A DNA stretch of 64,000 bases from Oreohelix idahoensis (GCA_024509875.1 JAMPIV010003416.1:1-64000), one strand, 5' to 3'. Numbered from the stretch's first letter, positions 1-11,161 are shown. The notes: generated from the letters alone by a model not told the origin. Program-made: numbers and translations.

Positions 1-532
1 ACTTTAAATACCTCGGAGCAATTATAGACCGAAAGGGAGGCATCAAAGAAGAGTTGGCCACTCGAAAAGCAGCAGATGGGAGACTTTCAGGCCATAAATC
101 GAGGATTCCTCAGCAAGAGAGAGGTTGGTAAGAAAACAAAGATGGCTGTATACAGCTCCACCTATGTCCCAGTCTTGACATATGGATGCGAGTCATGGGC
201 AATGACTAAAACCCACAAAAGCCAGATCCAAACCTCAGAAATGAGGTATCTGAGGAAGGTGGTTGAAGTAACAAGAAGAGACATGGTCCGCAACAAGACG
301 ATACGTCAAGGCCTAAACTCCCACCCCCTGCAGACCCAAGTAGAACAGTCCCAACTAAGATGGTTTGGCCATGTCTGCAGAATGGGAGAAGATCGGCTAC
401 CACGACAAGCATGGGAAACAAATAGCCAGGGATCCAGATCCCCAGGACGACCCAGAGTCCGCTGGGAGGACAACATTAGACAATCTTTGAAGGACCGAGG
501 ACTAGAATGGAACCAGGCCAGGAGGAAGATTG
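1..532 (+). pseudogene. RTE-type LINE, C-terminal ORF fragment
   Basis: The readable frame (76-558) encodes the region downstream of the reverse transcriptase domain of an RTE-like non-LTR retrotransposon. It contains the motifs VLTYGCESWAMT, LRWFGHVCRMGEDRLPRQAWE and GRPRVRWEDNIRQSL, typical of the C-terminus of RTE-group endonuclease-RT proteins. The catalytic RT motifs lie upstream of the window edge. The sequence parallels 16137-16662 almost base for base. It then jumps, at GGAGGAAG, to sequence that in the paralogue lies about 230 bp further on, so the LINE 3' end (AAGT repeats) is deleted here. It is a relic and not a functional protein. Confidence 0.85.
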
Positions 533-1185
533 TTTATTATTTAATCTGTTTATTTTAATAATTTGTATTGTATATTGATGTCTTGAAATATGAGGTGGTA
601 AGAGGATGTCAGTTAGTACATCATGTGGGATTGACGGCAGATAGTAGGTGGATTTGATGTAAGCTTCTGACACTACCTAGGGCTTTTCTCATTATCTCTC
701 ACTGTGTTAACTAAGCATGGTCAGTTGAGGGAGATTTGACAGTTGTTTGACTTTTTTATTGTTTGTGTTAATTTAAACAAAATATTTTTAATTGTTTGTA
801 TGTTTTTTTAACATTGGATGTGTTGTAACACACAAATTGTTTATTTGGTTTTGATTTGCTATATTTGGGCATGACATTATAAGCATAGGTGAACTGCGAC
901 AATATAAGATACGGGTCGTTAAAACCAAATGCGCGAATGGAAAAAAACACACATACACACACAAATAGTTATATAAGTCTTACAGGAGAAGGGACAAGGA
1001 AAAACCTATTGCGGCCAAAATGGCCTTCGTTACATGGACAGGGACAAACAAGAGACAGAAAGGGGCAAGAAAAATGAGAATTACTTATTTGGGCAGAGTG
1101 GACAACAACTGAGGAAAATTACTTTATATTTGGCTCATCAGGAATTCTGATTTTATTATCTTGAATTTATTACAAGGTATGTCCT

Positions 1186-1188
<3 letters not shown>

Positions 1189-1217
<29 letters not shown>

Positions 1218-1578
1218 CAAGTACTCGCCACGCTAATACAAACGAGGGCGAAATCTCAGGTTATTTTTTTAATGTCCTAACCTGACATTGATTTTTACGT
1301 GAGTATCCTATTTTCTTGTACAGAGACAAGTTCCCTCGCCATTCAGGCAGATACTCGCCGTTTTCGGAGTGGTACCATTAGAGCTGGGTCGGCTCAGGAG
1401 CCGCCAGTCCCTGGTTCGACGGACACACTTTTCAAATGTTCTCGCCAGGTCTCGAGTTAATCCAGGTCCCAAATCCCGGTCGACGAAAAATCCTCAGAAA
1501 AACGCCGTCGCCTGGGTTTGATCCTGAATCACCCGGTCGCCAGAGCGGTGTTGTAACCACTACGCTAGCGCTGGCTCC
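1189..1578 (-). mobile_element. tRNA-derived SINE with poly-A tail, family 1 (copy a)
   Basis: The SINE reads on the minus strand. Its tRNA-like head lies at the right end (A-box-like TAGTGGTTAC, B-box-like region about 40 bases further in), a conserved centre holds GAGCCGACCCAGCTC-like sequence, and a long poly-A tail appears as poly-T at 1189-1216. The perfect TSD ATGTCCTTAT is at 1179-1188 and 1579-1588. Related copies are at 17491-17851, 22425-22826 and 28566-28905. Confidence 0.85.
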
Positions 1579-1671
1579 ATGTCCTTATTATATAACCCAT
1601 CAAAGTTGAACGGGATACTTTGTTTTTAATAAAAAATAACCTCACACACAATAAAAGCAAAAGAGAGTTGA

Positions 1672-1838
1672 TGCAAACGTCCAAAAAGGAAGATAGTGCT
1701 AAAAGTGGGAATATAAACTGGAATTAAGAAATGTACAGATTGCAGGCATCAAGACAAGAGACAAAAAGACGTTAGAGATCTATTACAGCCTACCATAGCT
1801 GTCGAGATGGCAGACTGATGATGATGATGATGAAAATC
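1672..1838 (+). mobile_element. RTE-like LINE 3' terminus with (GAT)n tail
   Basis: This short segment corresponds to the last codons and tail of a non-LTR element. Frames broken by indels match the C-terminus seen at 2509-2795 (minus) and 24690-24870, and it ends in (GAT)n at 1815-1832. It is the paralogue of 17918-18088. Coding capacity is lost. Confidence 0.65.
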
Positions 1839-1842
1839 GATA

Positions 1843-2378
1843 TGTGGCAGATTTGAGCTTGGTAGACGTTTCTCTTTCAATGTGTATTCAATTGTGTTGT
1901 GAAAGTTACGTGTTTTTTGACTCGAGCTCTAGAAAGTGTACTCTTGTGATAGAGTTAATTGAGATTTTATAATCAGTTAGGTCGTCCTACATTATGGAGG
2001 TCTATGCTTTGATATTAGATTTTTAACGAACAATGAATGCTGAACGGAAAGAATAGTGTGTGTGGAAACTATATTATAAATCCTTCAGCAGTATGTTCAA
2101 GACATCTTGTTCTTAGTCACTACGTGACGATAGACGAAAAATTTTTATGGGACTGGCTAGGATTGCCAAATTGATTATCATAAGAATATAAATATATGCG
2201 GAGCTTTCGTCCTGTATTAAACTCAATGCGTATCTGAACGTCAAACTGGCATTTTGAAGGTTTCTTAAATGTAGGACTGTGTAAAGGCCTAATAAAAAAA
2301 TAAGACTCTCGACAGGCTGGGAAACCAACTTCCAACTACTTGGACACGTATGGAATAATAATGGAGCCCGCAAACAAT
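1843..2378 (+). repeat. LTR-like direct repeat, left copy
   Basis: Starts TGTGGCAGATTTGAGC and is homologous over its full length to 11162-11706. It contains a TATA-like ATATAAATATATG and ends in GCCCGCAAACA. The pair flanks a decayed gypsy-like gag-pol in the same orientation, at distances suitable for LTRs. This copy lacks about 44 bp present in the right copy and has many extra single bases. No matching TSD was found outside the two copies, so the assignment as LTRs is an inference. Confidence 0.5.
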
Positions 2379-2508
2379 AGGGACCAAGCCGATGATCATC
2401 CTCAGCCCCATGATCGCAGACTGTTTGTCTTACACTTTTGCTACAGACTGTCGCTTGAATTCAGGCTTCTGTTCCATTTTTCAAAATTGCGCACGTGTCG
2501 TCTGCTAG

Positions 2509-3060
2509 CTATCTCATCATCATCATCAGTTTGCCATTCTTCCAAACGGATCAACGGTTGGCTGTAATGGATCCACAACGTCTTCTTGTCACTTGTCTTG
2601 GTGGTGCACTCTGATAGACTCTTTCCTTGTCCATCTCTTGATGTTATCATCCCACTTATAGCGCTGTCTTCCCCTTGCACGTTTGCCTTCAACTCTCCCT
2701 TCTGTTATGGTCTTCTGCAATGTGTTATGCCTTTTTATGTGGCCACAGTATTTTAGCTGCGGATCTTTGACCTCTCTCACTAGTTCTCTTTTCAATACCT
2801 AGATTTTTCTAGGAGACTCCTTATTTTTATTTTTCATCTTCTTTCCATGAGATACGCCCCATTCTTCTATATATCCACATTTCAAGAGCCTCAATTCTTT
2901 CTTCCAAATGCTTATTCATCGTCCATGTTTCTGCACTATACAGAAATGCAGAATATATATAACACTTTATGATTCTCAGTTTTAATAGCTAGCTTCTAAG
3001 AAAGGCCGTAATAACAAGTTCACTTTGAAAGCCATTCTCCTGTTCCAGTTTTGAAAGAGC
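2509..3060 (-). pseudogene. RTE-like LINE C-terminal fragment with (GAT)n tail
   Basis: Reading the minus strand, broken frames encode ETWTMNKHLEERIEALEMW-, MGRISWKE- and GHIKRHNTLQKTI-like sequence followed by GKRARGRQRYKWDDNIKRW. These are characteristic of the C-terminal part of RTE-group ORF2 proteins. The 3' tail appears on the plus strand as TCATCATCATCATCA near 2513. It is a 5'-truncated insertion in the leader of the flanking LTR-like element, and frameshifts are present throughout. Confidence 0.7.
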
Positions 3061-4059
3061 AGTTCTTCAAATATATTTTACATGCTGCATCATGATTTAT
3101 GAAAGTATCAAAATTTTCTGCCGACGATGGCATGTTGTTCTGACAGCGTTGAATCAAGTGAAGTCTGAAACGTGTTCAGCTATTGCAGCGTTTGATTAGA
3201 CCTAGTGAGCGGTCCTTTGTGTGTCCAGTTCGCATCAGTAGTGCTTGGACGAACGGGGACAGTGTTACTGAAGGATTTTTGAGGCCATTGCATTCAAATA
3301 AGTCAGTTTATGTCTCATACAGCCTGTGGACTATATTATCTTTGTTTGCCTGTGCTCATTTTTCTGCATAGTGTACTGATGCATGTTCTAACGTCGTGTT
3401 ATATTTAATCTGTGGAAGTAGGTGGTACTTAATGTATTTGTCCCCATACCGTTTTGACAGTGGTCGACAGATTCATAAGCGTTTCTATAGGATTCGTGGA
3501 GTAATGTTAATTGTTTTCAAATAGCGGGGCATCCGGCATATATAAAGCTGAGTGGAATACTGCTGCTATTGAAATAATCATGTCCTGTGAGTGTTAGGGA
3601 AGTGAAGTGTCAATTTGTGGTTTGTAGTCTCGTTCAATATATTTTTTTCTTCAGTTTTTTCCATTATTTGTTTGTGATACTTGTTCTCCTAATCTGACTA
3701 TCTTTTTATTTAATAGATGTGCTATATGTTGTAAAACCAAAAAATCGTGACGTGTATTGTCATAAGTGTGATTAGAGCTATATAATTTTTTTGATTGTTC
3801 AAGTTTAGTGTTTATTTATTTCCTAAGTACCCTATTTGCATTTTCATTCTATTGGGCTTAATCACTGTATTATGTCTGATTGTTTGGCCATTTCTTTTCA
3901 TGCTCCATTATGAACATCTTGATGATTCTGCTACTAATGGCATTCAAGTTGGGTGAATTTGAAGTGGTGTTATGTAATTATTGAAAATATTATTTAAATA
4001 ATAATATTATAATGTTACCTTATTTGTTGCCTTTGAAAAAAGCACTATAAGAGTAAATC
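3061..4059. other. Untranslated leader of the decayed gypsy element
   Basis: AT-rich sequence between the RTE fragment and the gag relic. I see no gene or RNA here. By position it would be the 5' leader of the LTR element whose gag begins at 4060. Confidence 0.4.
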
Positions 4060-6965
4060 ATGGCCACCTTGAAAGATTTAGTAAAGGTTGGAAAAAGATT
4101 TTTTGGTTTGGAAGGACAAGCCTTTGCAAAAACATATTGTAGACAAGGAAACGAAAGACAAGAAGAATTGTCAGAAAAGAAAAGACAAGAAGAATTTGAA
4201 GAAAAAAGAAGACAAGAAGAAAAAGAAAAAAAGACAAGAAAACATTGGAAGAAAAAAAATAAGAGCAGATAAGTTAGCTCTTGAAAGAGAAAAACATGCT
4301 CAAGTAATCAAAAATTAGCTGAAATTGAGCTTGAGAAATTAAGATTGCAATAACCTCATGTGGTTGTCATGAATGTTGATTGCTGATTAGAAGAGATCAA
4401 AACAAATTTGTCAAGGTAAAATTTACCTACCAAATTTAAACTCTTCCATTAACGATATCCAAGTCTTTCTAAGTAGATTTCAAACTTATTGTCGTGAGTT
4501 TAATATTGATTAAAGCTACATGGCCTAGTAGGCTCATGAACTTATTGGTCAGAGATGCATTATCGGCTGGTGTGCACAATGGATGACCAGTCAAGAAATG
4601 ACTATAATGCTTGTTAAGATATTATACTAAGAAAAGTCAATTGGATGAAGATGATTATAGGCTAAAATTTAAATCAGTGGTGCCTGATTCTGCTAAAGAA
4701 TTTATTGTCTCAATTAAAAAAGTACTTTTCTAGATGGATTGATCTTGCTAAAATTGAAAAAACATTTGAAGGTTTATCTGACCTAATCCTCAGAGATAAG
4801 GTTTTGTCCTCCAGTAGTGTGAGATTTTTTGTCCTTTTTGCAGAAGAGAAAACCAGATTAAGTTGTCGATTTGTGAAACCCTGTGTAGACAATATAAGGT
4901 TGCACACCCAAATAAGTAGTTAATATTAATATTAGATAATATATTAAAAGATTCTCTTCCAGCAGCTTCAGCAAGAGTAAATGAATTTTGACAACGCTAG
5001 ACAAAGGTCCAATAGCAATTGACAGGAACTATAGATTTAATCAAAATTGCTTCATATTGGCAATAACAGAGGCAGATATATAACTTTAGTAAGAGATCTC
5101 AACAGCCTCAGAGATATGCTAACTATAATGATAATAATGATTATTATGGACCTCAATCATAAACAAAATATCAGATGTCGACTATGTGGTGGATGTGAAA
5201 GGAAATGAAAACAATTTTCACATTAACATGTTACAACAGTTTCATTACTAGACCATCGCATCTACGCCCTATTTTTGATGCTATTGACGAATCTATTGAT
5301 CGTCGTTATCTTCCTTGGCAATAAATTCAGGAGGAAACTTCGGACTTTGCTGATGATGGTAAACCTATACTATCCTTACCTGAAATTCATCTGTGGGCGA
5401 CTGAATCTTGGAAGATGTTTCCATAAATTCTACTTTGCATTCTAATCAGAAAAGAGCAGATTGCTAACTTACTACAATCTTTTTCTGATGTGCTCACGGA
5501 TATTCTTGGGCATACTGATTTCATTCAACATGATATCATATTAACGGATTTCAGGCCTATCAAACTGAAACCGTATCCTATTTGAATTCATTTTGCAATC
5601 TCAAGTGCAAGATTAAATAAAACAGATGGTTAAATTAAACATAATAGAACCGTCCAATTCACCGTATAGCTTTCCTATGGTGTTAATCAGGAAAAAAGAC
5701 AAATCTATAAGAATTTGTATTGATTTTAGAAGGTTAAATGCAGTGTCTGTCCGTGACGCGGAACCTCTTCCAATTCTTGATTCACTTCTTGACAGACTGT
5801 CTACTGCCACTTTCTTCACTAAGTTTGACTTATCGAAAGGATATTTGCAGGTGCCTCTGTCTAACAAATCTTAAACCGAACACAGCTTTCGCTACACCTC
5901 TGGGTTTGTTTCAATTTAATTATATGTGTTTTTGTCTTGTTAACGCTTCTGCGACGTTTTTGGGCATGATGCAGAGACTATTTTCTGATCGTGAGGATTT
6001 GATTACCTACATAGATGATATCTGTTTGTTCCATCATTATTTGGAGGATTCATATCAACGGTATTCATTCCTTATTAGATACCTTACGATGTCATAATAT
6101 TACAGCTCGACCTTCTCTAAAACTTAAAAAAGGTTTCTCTGAATTTACTTTTCTTGGTCACAAGGTTGGAGGAGGGACTTTTTTTAAAACCAGAAGATTC
6201 TACAGTGTCCAGAATTCTTATTAATTGTTTATTCCTCAAACAAATAAAAAAACAAGTTCGAAGTCTTTTGGGGTTAATAAATTTTTACAATCGATTTTAC
6301 CTAATTTTTCTGATTTAACCTCAGTTCTGTCCTCGTTGTTGAAAAATAGGACGCGGCAAAGAAAATAATATGAACGAATGCATGTAATGATTCTTTTTTA
6401 ATTAAACGTGATTATTAACATGCCTTCTAAAAAATCGCCTATTTTACGATTGCCTGACATTCTATACCCTTTCATTCTCAGAGTTGACGCCAGCAATGTC
6501 TCAATTGGTGGGACACTTATGCAAGAGTTTGAAGGACTGCTTCATTCTACAATGTATGTGAGCAGAAAGTTAACTCCGACAGAACAGAAATACTCAATTG
6601 TGGAAACGTGAGCTCTTAGCAATCGGGTTCGCCTTCAAGAAAATACAAAGATATCTTTTGGGAGCTCACTTCACTTTCTTGAAACGGATCAACGTGCACT
6701 GAGTTATTTACAGACAACTCGTTTTACCAAACCCAAGGCAGCTAGAGCCAGCCTGGCCTTACAGCCATATGACTATAGTTAAAAGTTAGTTGCTTATCCT
6801 TTACAGGACGTGGCAATCAACTGCAGCTTTTATTGGCTGTTTGTGATTTTTCTAGGGCAAATTTTTACGTTCAGTAATTTGACATTGCTTTCATGACTAT
6901 AGTAGCAGAGCAATAAAGGGAAATCTTAATGTGGTCGCTGACGCGTTGTCTAGATGCTTCAAGGA
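4060..6965 (+). pseudogene. Decayed GMR1-order gypsy gag-pol
   Basis: The gag start (4060) encodes a short N-terminus followed by a charged coiled-coil (repeated RRQEE/KKDKK). A further gag part at 4705-4900 contains SRWIDLAKIEKTFEGLSDL and LILRDKVL, matching the Gag at 45400-45480. At about 5167-5250 comes the C-terminus of an integrase (DVDYVVDV, FHINML), followed directly by reverse transcriptase (CIDFRRLN, YIDDICLF at 5700-6050) and RNase H (RVDASNVSIGG at 6480, NVVADALSRC at 6930-6960). The integrase tail preceding RT means the order was PR-INT-RT-RH, as in GMR1-type elements. The integrase core and protease are deleted, and frameshifts and stops occur throughout. Dead copy. Confidence 0.8.
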
Positions 6966-7641
6966 CGTTCACAACTTCAGATGATCAACATAAGACAATG
7001 TAGCCAGTATATCTACATGCACAGATCCAATGCTCAAAACATTTCGCACCAAGAACCAAGTTACTTGATCAAAATCACAAGATTGTACTTTTGTTACGGT
7101 GATGTTCCGGCAGTGCGCCTGCACAGACACTTGATATGATGATTAATTATTGATCTCTACATACCGTTGTGACATATCGTTATACTTCTGACATTGCATA
7201 GACACAGCATACATCAATCATTGACTACTCATGTCTAAAAACCACTAGTTGTTCAATAAGAGAATTTGTCCACAATTGCTGAAATTGTCTCAGTTCGGAA
7301 CCTTTTAGAAATTACACACCTTTACATTCAAAAGACTTTATGCTGTCTATCAAGGGAGGACAATTATGAAATGAAACTTAAATCGGGATTTTCAAGGGAA
7401 TTAACCATGACATCGTATAAGCAAAACTCTTCTTTACGATCCCGCTTTATGGTTCGTGCACGTATAAATTTTGTGTCGGATACTATTAAAGAGACAATAA
7501 TCATGTACACATTCAGGATGGAAGTTCTACAGGAAACTTCACGCCCTATATGATTGTATGCACTGAATGGACTTGACTTTTTTGAAATGTAAAGCTTTTT
7601 TCCTTACAGGAGTGGACATAACATATTAATTTACCATATTA
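6966..7641 (+). other. 3' internal region of the decayed gypsy element, part 1
   Basis: No recognisable domain follows the RNase H tail. Open stretches at 6954-7139 and 7266-7553 show no motif I can name. The region ends at the LINE insertion point. Confidence 0.4.
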
Positions 7642-7703
7642 AGTGACTTTTCAACGTTTTTGTTTCCTCGTTTCATCGTGAAGACAGCACTATACTAAAA
7701 CGA

Positions 7704-7720
7704 GCGTCCTTTTCAGGGCA
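7704..7720 (+). promoter_or_regulatory. Histone-stem-loop-like hairpin in the 5' leader
   Basis: CGTCCTTTTCAGGGCA resembles the core CCTTTTCAGG of the histone mRNA 3' stem-loop, but the outer pairs are imperfect. It lies about 50 bases from the 5' end of the ORF1-only LINE. This is a weak candidate on its own and is listed because the 3' UTR of the same element carries a perfect one. Confidence 0.3.
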
Positions 7721-7745
7721 AACACAGCCATCGGAATTCACTAAA

Positions 7746-9900
7746 ATGACTCGTACCAAGCCAAAAGCGAAAAAGAGGAAAGTATACACAAGCCCTCAAA
7801 CACTTGTCAGCAGCATCAAACAAGAACCAACGAAGAACAAACAGAGTCAACCAGAGAGCAAGAATACTCCAACTACCAACTTCGTGGCCAGTCCTTCTCA
7901 GAAGGCAAACAAAGCAACCGTTGATACTACAACCGATGAGCGACCCGAAGCTTCGAAGGAAAAGGACAAGAGCAGATTGCCAGAAAGCAGTGCGGCCCCA
8001 CGTGCTAGCGTGGAAGTAGATGATGATGGAGACCCAGAACGTAAAGAAATATTGAGAGCGTTACAACAGTTGGAGCAGATGACGGTAAGAATACAGAAAA
8101 GGGCAGAAGCAAACGTCTCTGGCCAAGATTATAAAGACCCAGAATATAAAGACATGTTGAGAGCGTATATCAACAGATAAAGCAGATGCAGGAAAGACGA
8201 GAGAAAAGAAGACAGGAGCCTGAAACCATGGGGCCACCACCGCACATACCCGAATCGTCAGCAGAAACCCTATCTACCACAGAGATGCTGCACCAAATAC
8301 CGTTGACACCACCACACGATGCCGAGATGACAGCCGACTCACCTGCAAGCACCATGAAAGAACTGACAGAGACAGCTCCTCAGCACAGACAGGTACAAGA
8401 GGAAGATATCGAAGAGACCAATATAGATGCACTTCGAAGAATTGACGACGGAGACGAGTTCCTTAGGCTCGCTCTTCAAGAAGCGATAGTAGAATAGACC
8501 CAGGAGTGCTGAACATCGAAAACACTGAGAAGCAAGCTACCATTCCTGGTCCTAAGGAAACAACAGCAGACAACTCAAGGGCCCAGAAGCAAGATATAAC
8601 ACCTTATAACAAAGAACGGGAGCAAGAATCGAGCCAAGACTGTGGAGGGAAACAAAGACCAAACACCAAAGGGACAAATAACGCAGAAACGATACGGGAG
8701 AGGATCGTAAAGATCACCCAGACGTCAGGAAGTGAGGCCTCACTCAGGGCCCTACCCGACAACAAAGTGATCAACATCCTCGAGGTGATAACTGGAAGAA
8801 GAGGTATCGCTAAAGTAGGGAGGCATGAAAAGGGAGTCGTGCTTTCGCTCAACAACACCACAACAACCACTTCACTGATGACCGAACTGGAATCTAGTCC
8901 AAAAGAAATCCAGTTGCCCCACCAAATAAAAGTGGTGGTGGAGAAGTACATAACAACAAAGAAGTTGGTCATCAGAGGGGTGGATACCAGTTGTTCCGAA
9001 GCCGAGGTCCACAGACGTCTTCAGGATGAAAACGCAAATCTAAAAATCACGCAGGTCGAAAGACTAAAAACCTGGGCCAAGAAAGATACCAATCTGATGA
9101 TAGTTACGGTAGAAGGATCGACAAGACCCGAGAGACTGACGCTCGAAACAACAACCAAAAAGACAGAAGCCTATATCCCTCCGGTGATGCAGTGCTCCAA
9201 CTGCCAGCAGTTCTCGCACACAAAGAAAACGTGCAGGAGAGATGCAGTCTGTCGATATACCGCGATTGTCCCAAGGCGAAGGAGGACAACAACTACAAAA
9301 CAATAAACTCAAACCGCACCTGTGCAAACTGCCTTGGAAACCATGGGGCTAGATACCGAGGCTGCCCGATGTTCCAGGAAACCAAGAGCATCCTGAAGGA
9401 AGCGGTTTCCAAAAACATCCCCTTCAAGGAGGCAAAACACAGAGTGGCTGCGGATGTTGCAGAAAAACAACGCACGATAGACAGACGACAGTTACACAAG
9501 CTGACCGCTGAAGTCAGAGAAATGAAAATGAAGCTGCGAATCGAAAAAAAACAGCAAGCAGGCCGCCGAAGAACCAACCGACAGTGGAGAAGATGCGATA
9601 AACATGCAGAACATAAAACACGTGATGGAAGAAATGAAAAGAATCCAGCAACAAGTAGAAACAGATGTCAAGAAGCTGAAAGAGCTGACAGAAGAAAACA
9701 CAAAAATACTCAAAAGAATAGAAGCAGAAAGAATAGCCATTGAGGAAACATCATCAAACAGCACGCGAGAAACTAAAACGAACAACCAAGCAGTAAAAGA
9801 AATCATCCAAGAAACGCTAGAACAGCTACTACCAACGATAATTGAAAAAGCACTGTCACAGATACAGGAGAGCAAGAAGACAAAAAGCAACAGAAACTAG
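7746..9900 (+). pseudogene. Gag-like ORF1 with CCHC fingers, broken by frameshifts
   Basis: Four overlapping reading stretches (7746-8180, 8186-8497, 8506-9306, 9192-9900) together read as one ORF1. The N-terminus is basic and disordered (MTRTKPKAKKRK). A central acidic region follows, then two zinc-finger segments: CSNCQQFSHTKKTC (C-X2-C-X4-H-X4-C) at about 9193 and CANCLGNHGARYRGCP at about 9320. The second has the pattern usual in Jockey/I-group ORF1 proteins. A coiled-coil (MQNIKHVMEEMKRIQQQV and onward, 9604-9890) closes the protein. The expected role is RNA binding and RNP formation. A stop at 8178, a stop at 8495 and a frameshift near 9250 disable it as a single protein. Confidence 0.8.
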
Positions 9901-10016
9901 GAGCGTAGAAACACACAAAACCAAACAAGCCAGATAGTGAGGCAGGACATAAAAAACACCATGAGCGCGATACGTAACCACAAACGGACAAAGAGGAACC
10001 CAGACAGCCAGCTAGT

Positions 10017-10032
10017 GGTCCTTTTCAGGACC
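10017..10032 (+). promoter_or_regulatory. Histone-type 3' stem-loop in a LINE 3' UTR
   Basis: GGTCCTTTTCAGGACC forms a perfect 6-bp stem with a TTTC loop. It matches the metazoan replication-dependent histone mRNA 3' stem-loop pattern (GGYYCTTTTCARRRCC). It lies about 115 bases after the ORF1 stop. Related hairpins occur at the same place in the second copy (13705-13720, 13820-13835). Whether stem-loop binding protein recognises it is inference. Confidence 0.6.
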
Positions 10033-10171
10033 GATCACCTCCAGGACTACGAACGAGATACCAGTGAAGACGATAACACCCTATATACCCCAATTATAAC
10101 CAAACTTTCAGGTTGAACAGGGTATTACAGCAACATAGTAGGAGAAAACAACAACAACAGTGACTTTTCAA

Positions 10172-11161
10172 TACAAAAGAAAATTTATTGAACACTTATG
10201 TGTTATAGATTGAGACGCTTTGTAAGCTATTATTAAATTAATTCGTGAGTCGTTGTTCATATTATTTATATGATACAAGTTTACATACCATTCACTACCA
10301 CACATACTGTACATATTTGACAATTTGTAACAGTCAAACATTTTGTGTGTGTCAAGTATTTTTTACGTCTTCTATTATTGAATAAGATGATTATATACAC
10401 TTAGCATTAATGCTTACTTGTAAATGAAATTACATGACTAGGTGACATGACAATGAGCAGTAAGTGTTCTCTGACAGGCGGAAATGTGAGATGCTTGGTG
10501 TTTATCATTATTATTGTTATATGTTGCCTGACTTTTGCTTTAATACCTCATTATTCTGTGAAATTGCTTTGTGCTGTTTGTAGTCAGTTCTTCTTCTTCT
10601 TCCGTCCTTAGCCACCGACCGTCAAAGCAGTCAGTGGCCATTACGCCTAGTGGCGTCTTAGGGCAACAGCAGATAGGTTTTCTTTGCCATTGTTTCCCAT
10701 CACGCCTAGTGGCGTCTTTAGGGCAACGGCAAATCAACCCATTTGCTGTTGTTTCCGTAATCGAAGTGACTGGCAAACGGGTGATCAGCCCGTTGTGATT
10801 GTAGTCAGTAGTGTTAGCATTTCATTCTCGATTTCCACACCTCATGTGTTAAATTTCCTACACTACGGCACAAACATAGGTCTATGCATGGTTATAGCAA
10901 TGGTGACAACTGATGTTACCTTTTGCTCGCCTTAGTGGTGTTTTCTCACTAGTAGCAATAATGTCAACTTCGTTGCCATTATTGACGAAGAGGGGGGGGG
11001 GGGGGGAAAAATAGTTATTATGAAAAATAAATCATAACATGTTTCCATCCCCCTGAACTTGGTTTGTACACTTACTTCCTTTTTGAAATGGGTTGGTTTG
11101 ACTACCCGGAAGTACGTCAGATAGTCTGCTCGTAATTAGCAGACGATACTTTGCCGGTTCT
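10172..11161 (+). other. 3' internal region of the decayed gypsy element, part 2
   Basis: Resumes after the LINE insertion and is interrupted by a (GAA)n SINE. A run of 16 G lies at 10992-11007. No coding region is supported; short ORFs near 10540-10930 lie across the SINE. Confidence 0.4.
10588..10798 (-). mobile_element. SINE-like element with (GAA)n tail, copy 1
   Basis: About 211 bp on the minus strand, running from ACGGGCTGATCACCCG near 10795 to a (GAA)n tail that reads as TTCTTCTTCTTC at 10588. The perfect TSD TTGTAGTCAG is at 10578-10587 and 10799-10808. The second copy at 21387-21603 has its own TSD, so this is a dispersed retroposed family. I see no clear A and B boxes, so the promoter origin is unknown. 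Confidence 0.8.

Larger units (their letters stand above)
1..1842. repeat. Diverged duplicate of 16137-18092
   Basis: The whole stretch aligns in order with 16137-18092: RTE C-terminus, an AT-rich spacer with ACACAC tract, a reverse-oriented SINE, and an RTE-like 3' end with a (GAT)n tail. Copy one lacks about 230 bp at its position 532. From 533 on it is about 115 bases longer than its partner, because of many scattered one- to three-base insertions. The similarity stops at GATGAAAATCGATATG, where the LTR-like repeat begins in this copy. Both copies carry the same SINE with the same TSD, so the duplication followed that insertion. Confidence 0.85.
7655..10158 (+). mobile_element. Full-length ORF1-only LINE (I/Jockey-group type)
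   Basis: The insertion is bounded by the perfect 13-bp TSD AGTGACTTTTCAA at 7642-7654 and 10159-10171. It has a 5' leader of only about 90 bp, a gag-like ORF1 region, a short 3' UTR with a histone-type hairpin, the terminal motif GGTTGAACAGGGT and a (CAA)n tail. There is no endonuclease or reverse transcriptase. Since both ends are defined by the TSD, it integrated as an ORF1-only RNA and must have used RT in trans. It sits inside the 3' internal region of the decayed gypsy element. A second, less complete copy is at 12560-13965. Confidence 0.85.

Noticed and set aside
8604..8972. 122-aa minus-strand frame
   Set aside because: Antisense of the LINE ORF1, where the zinc fingers and coiled-coil define the true strand.
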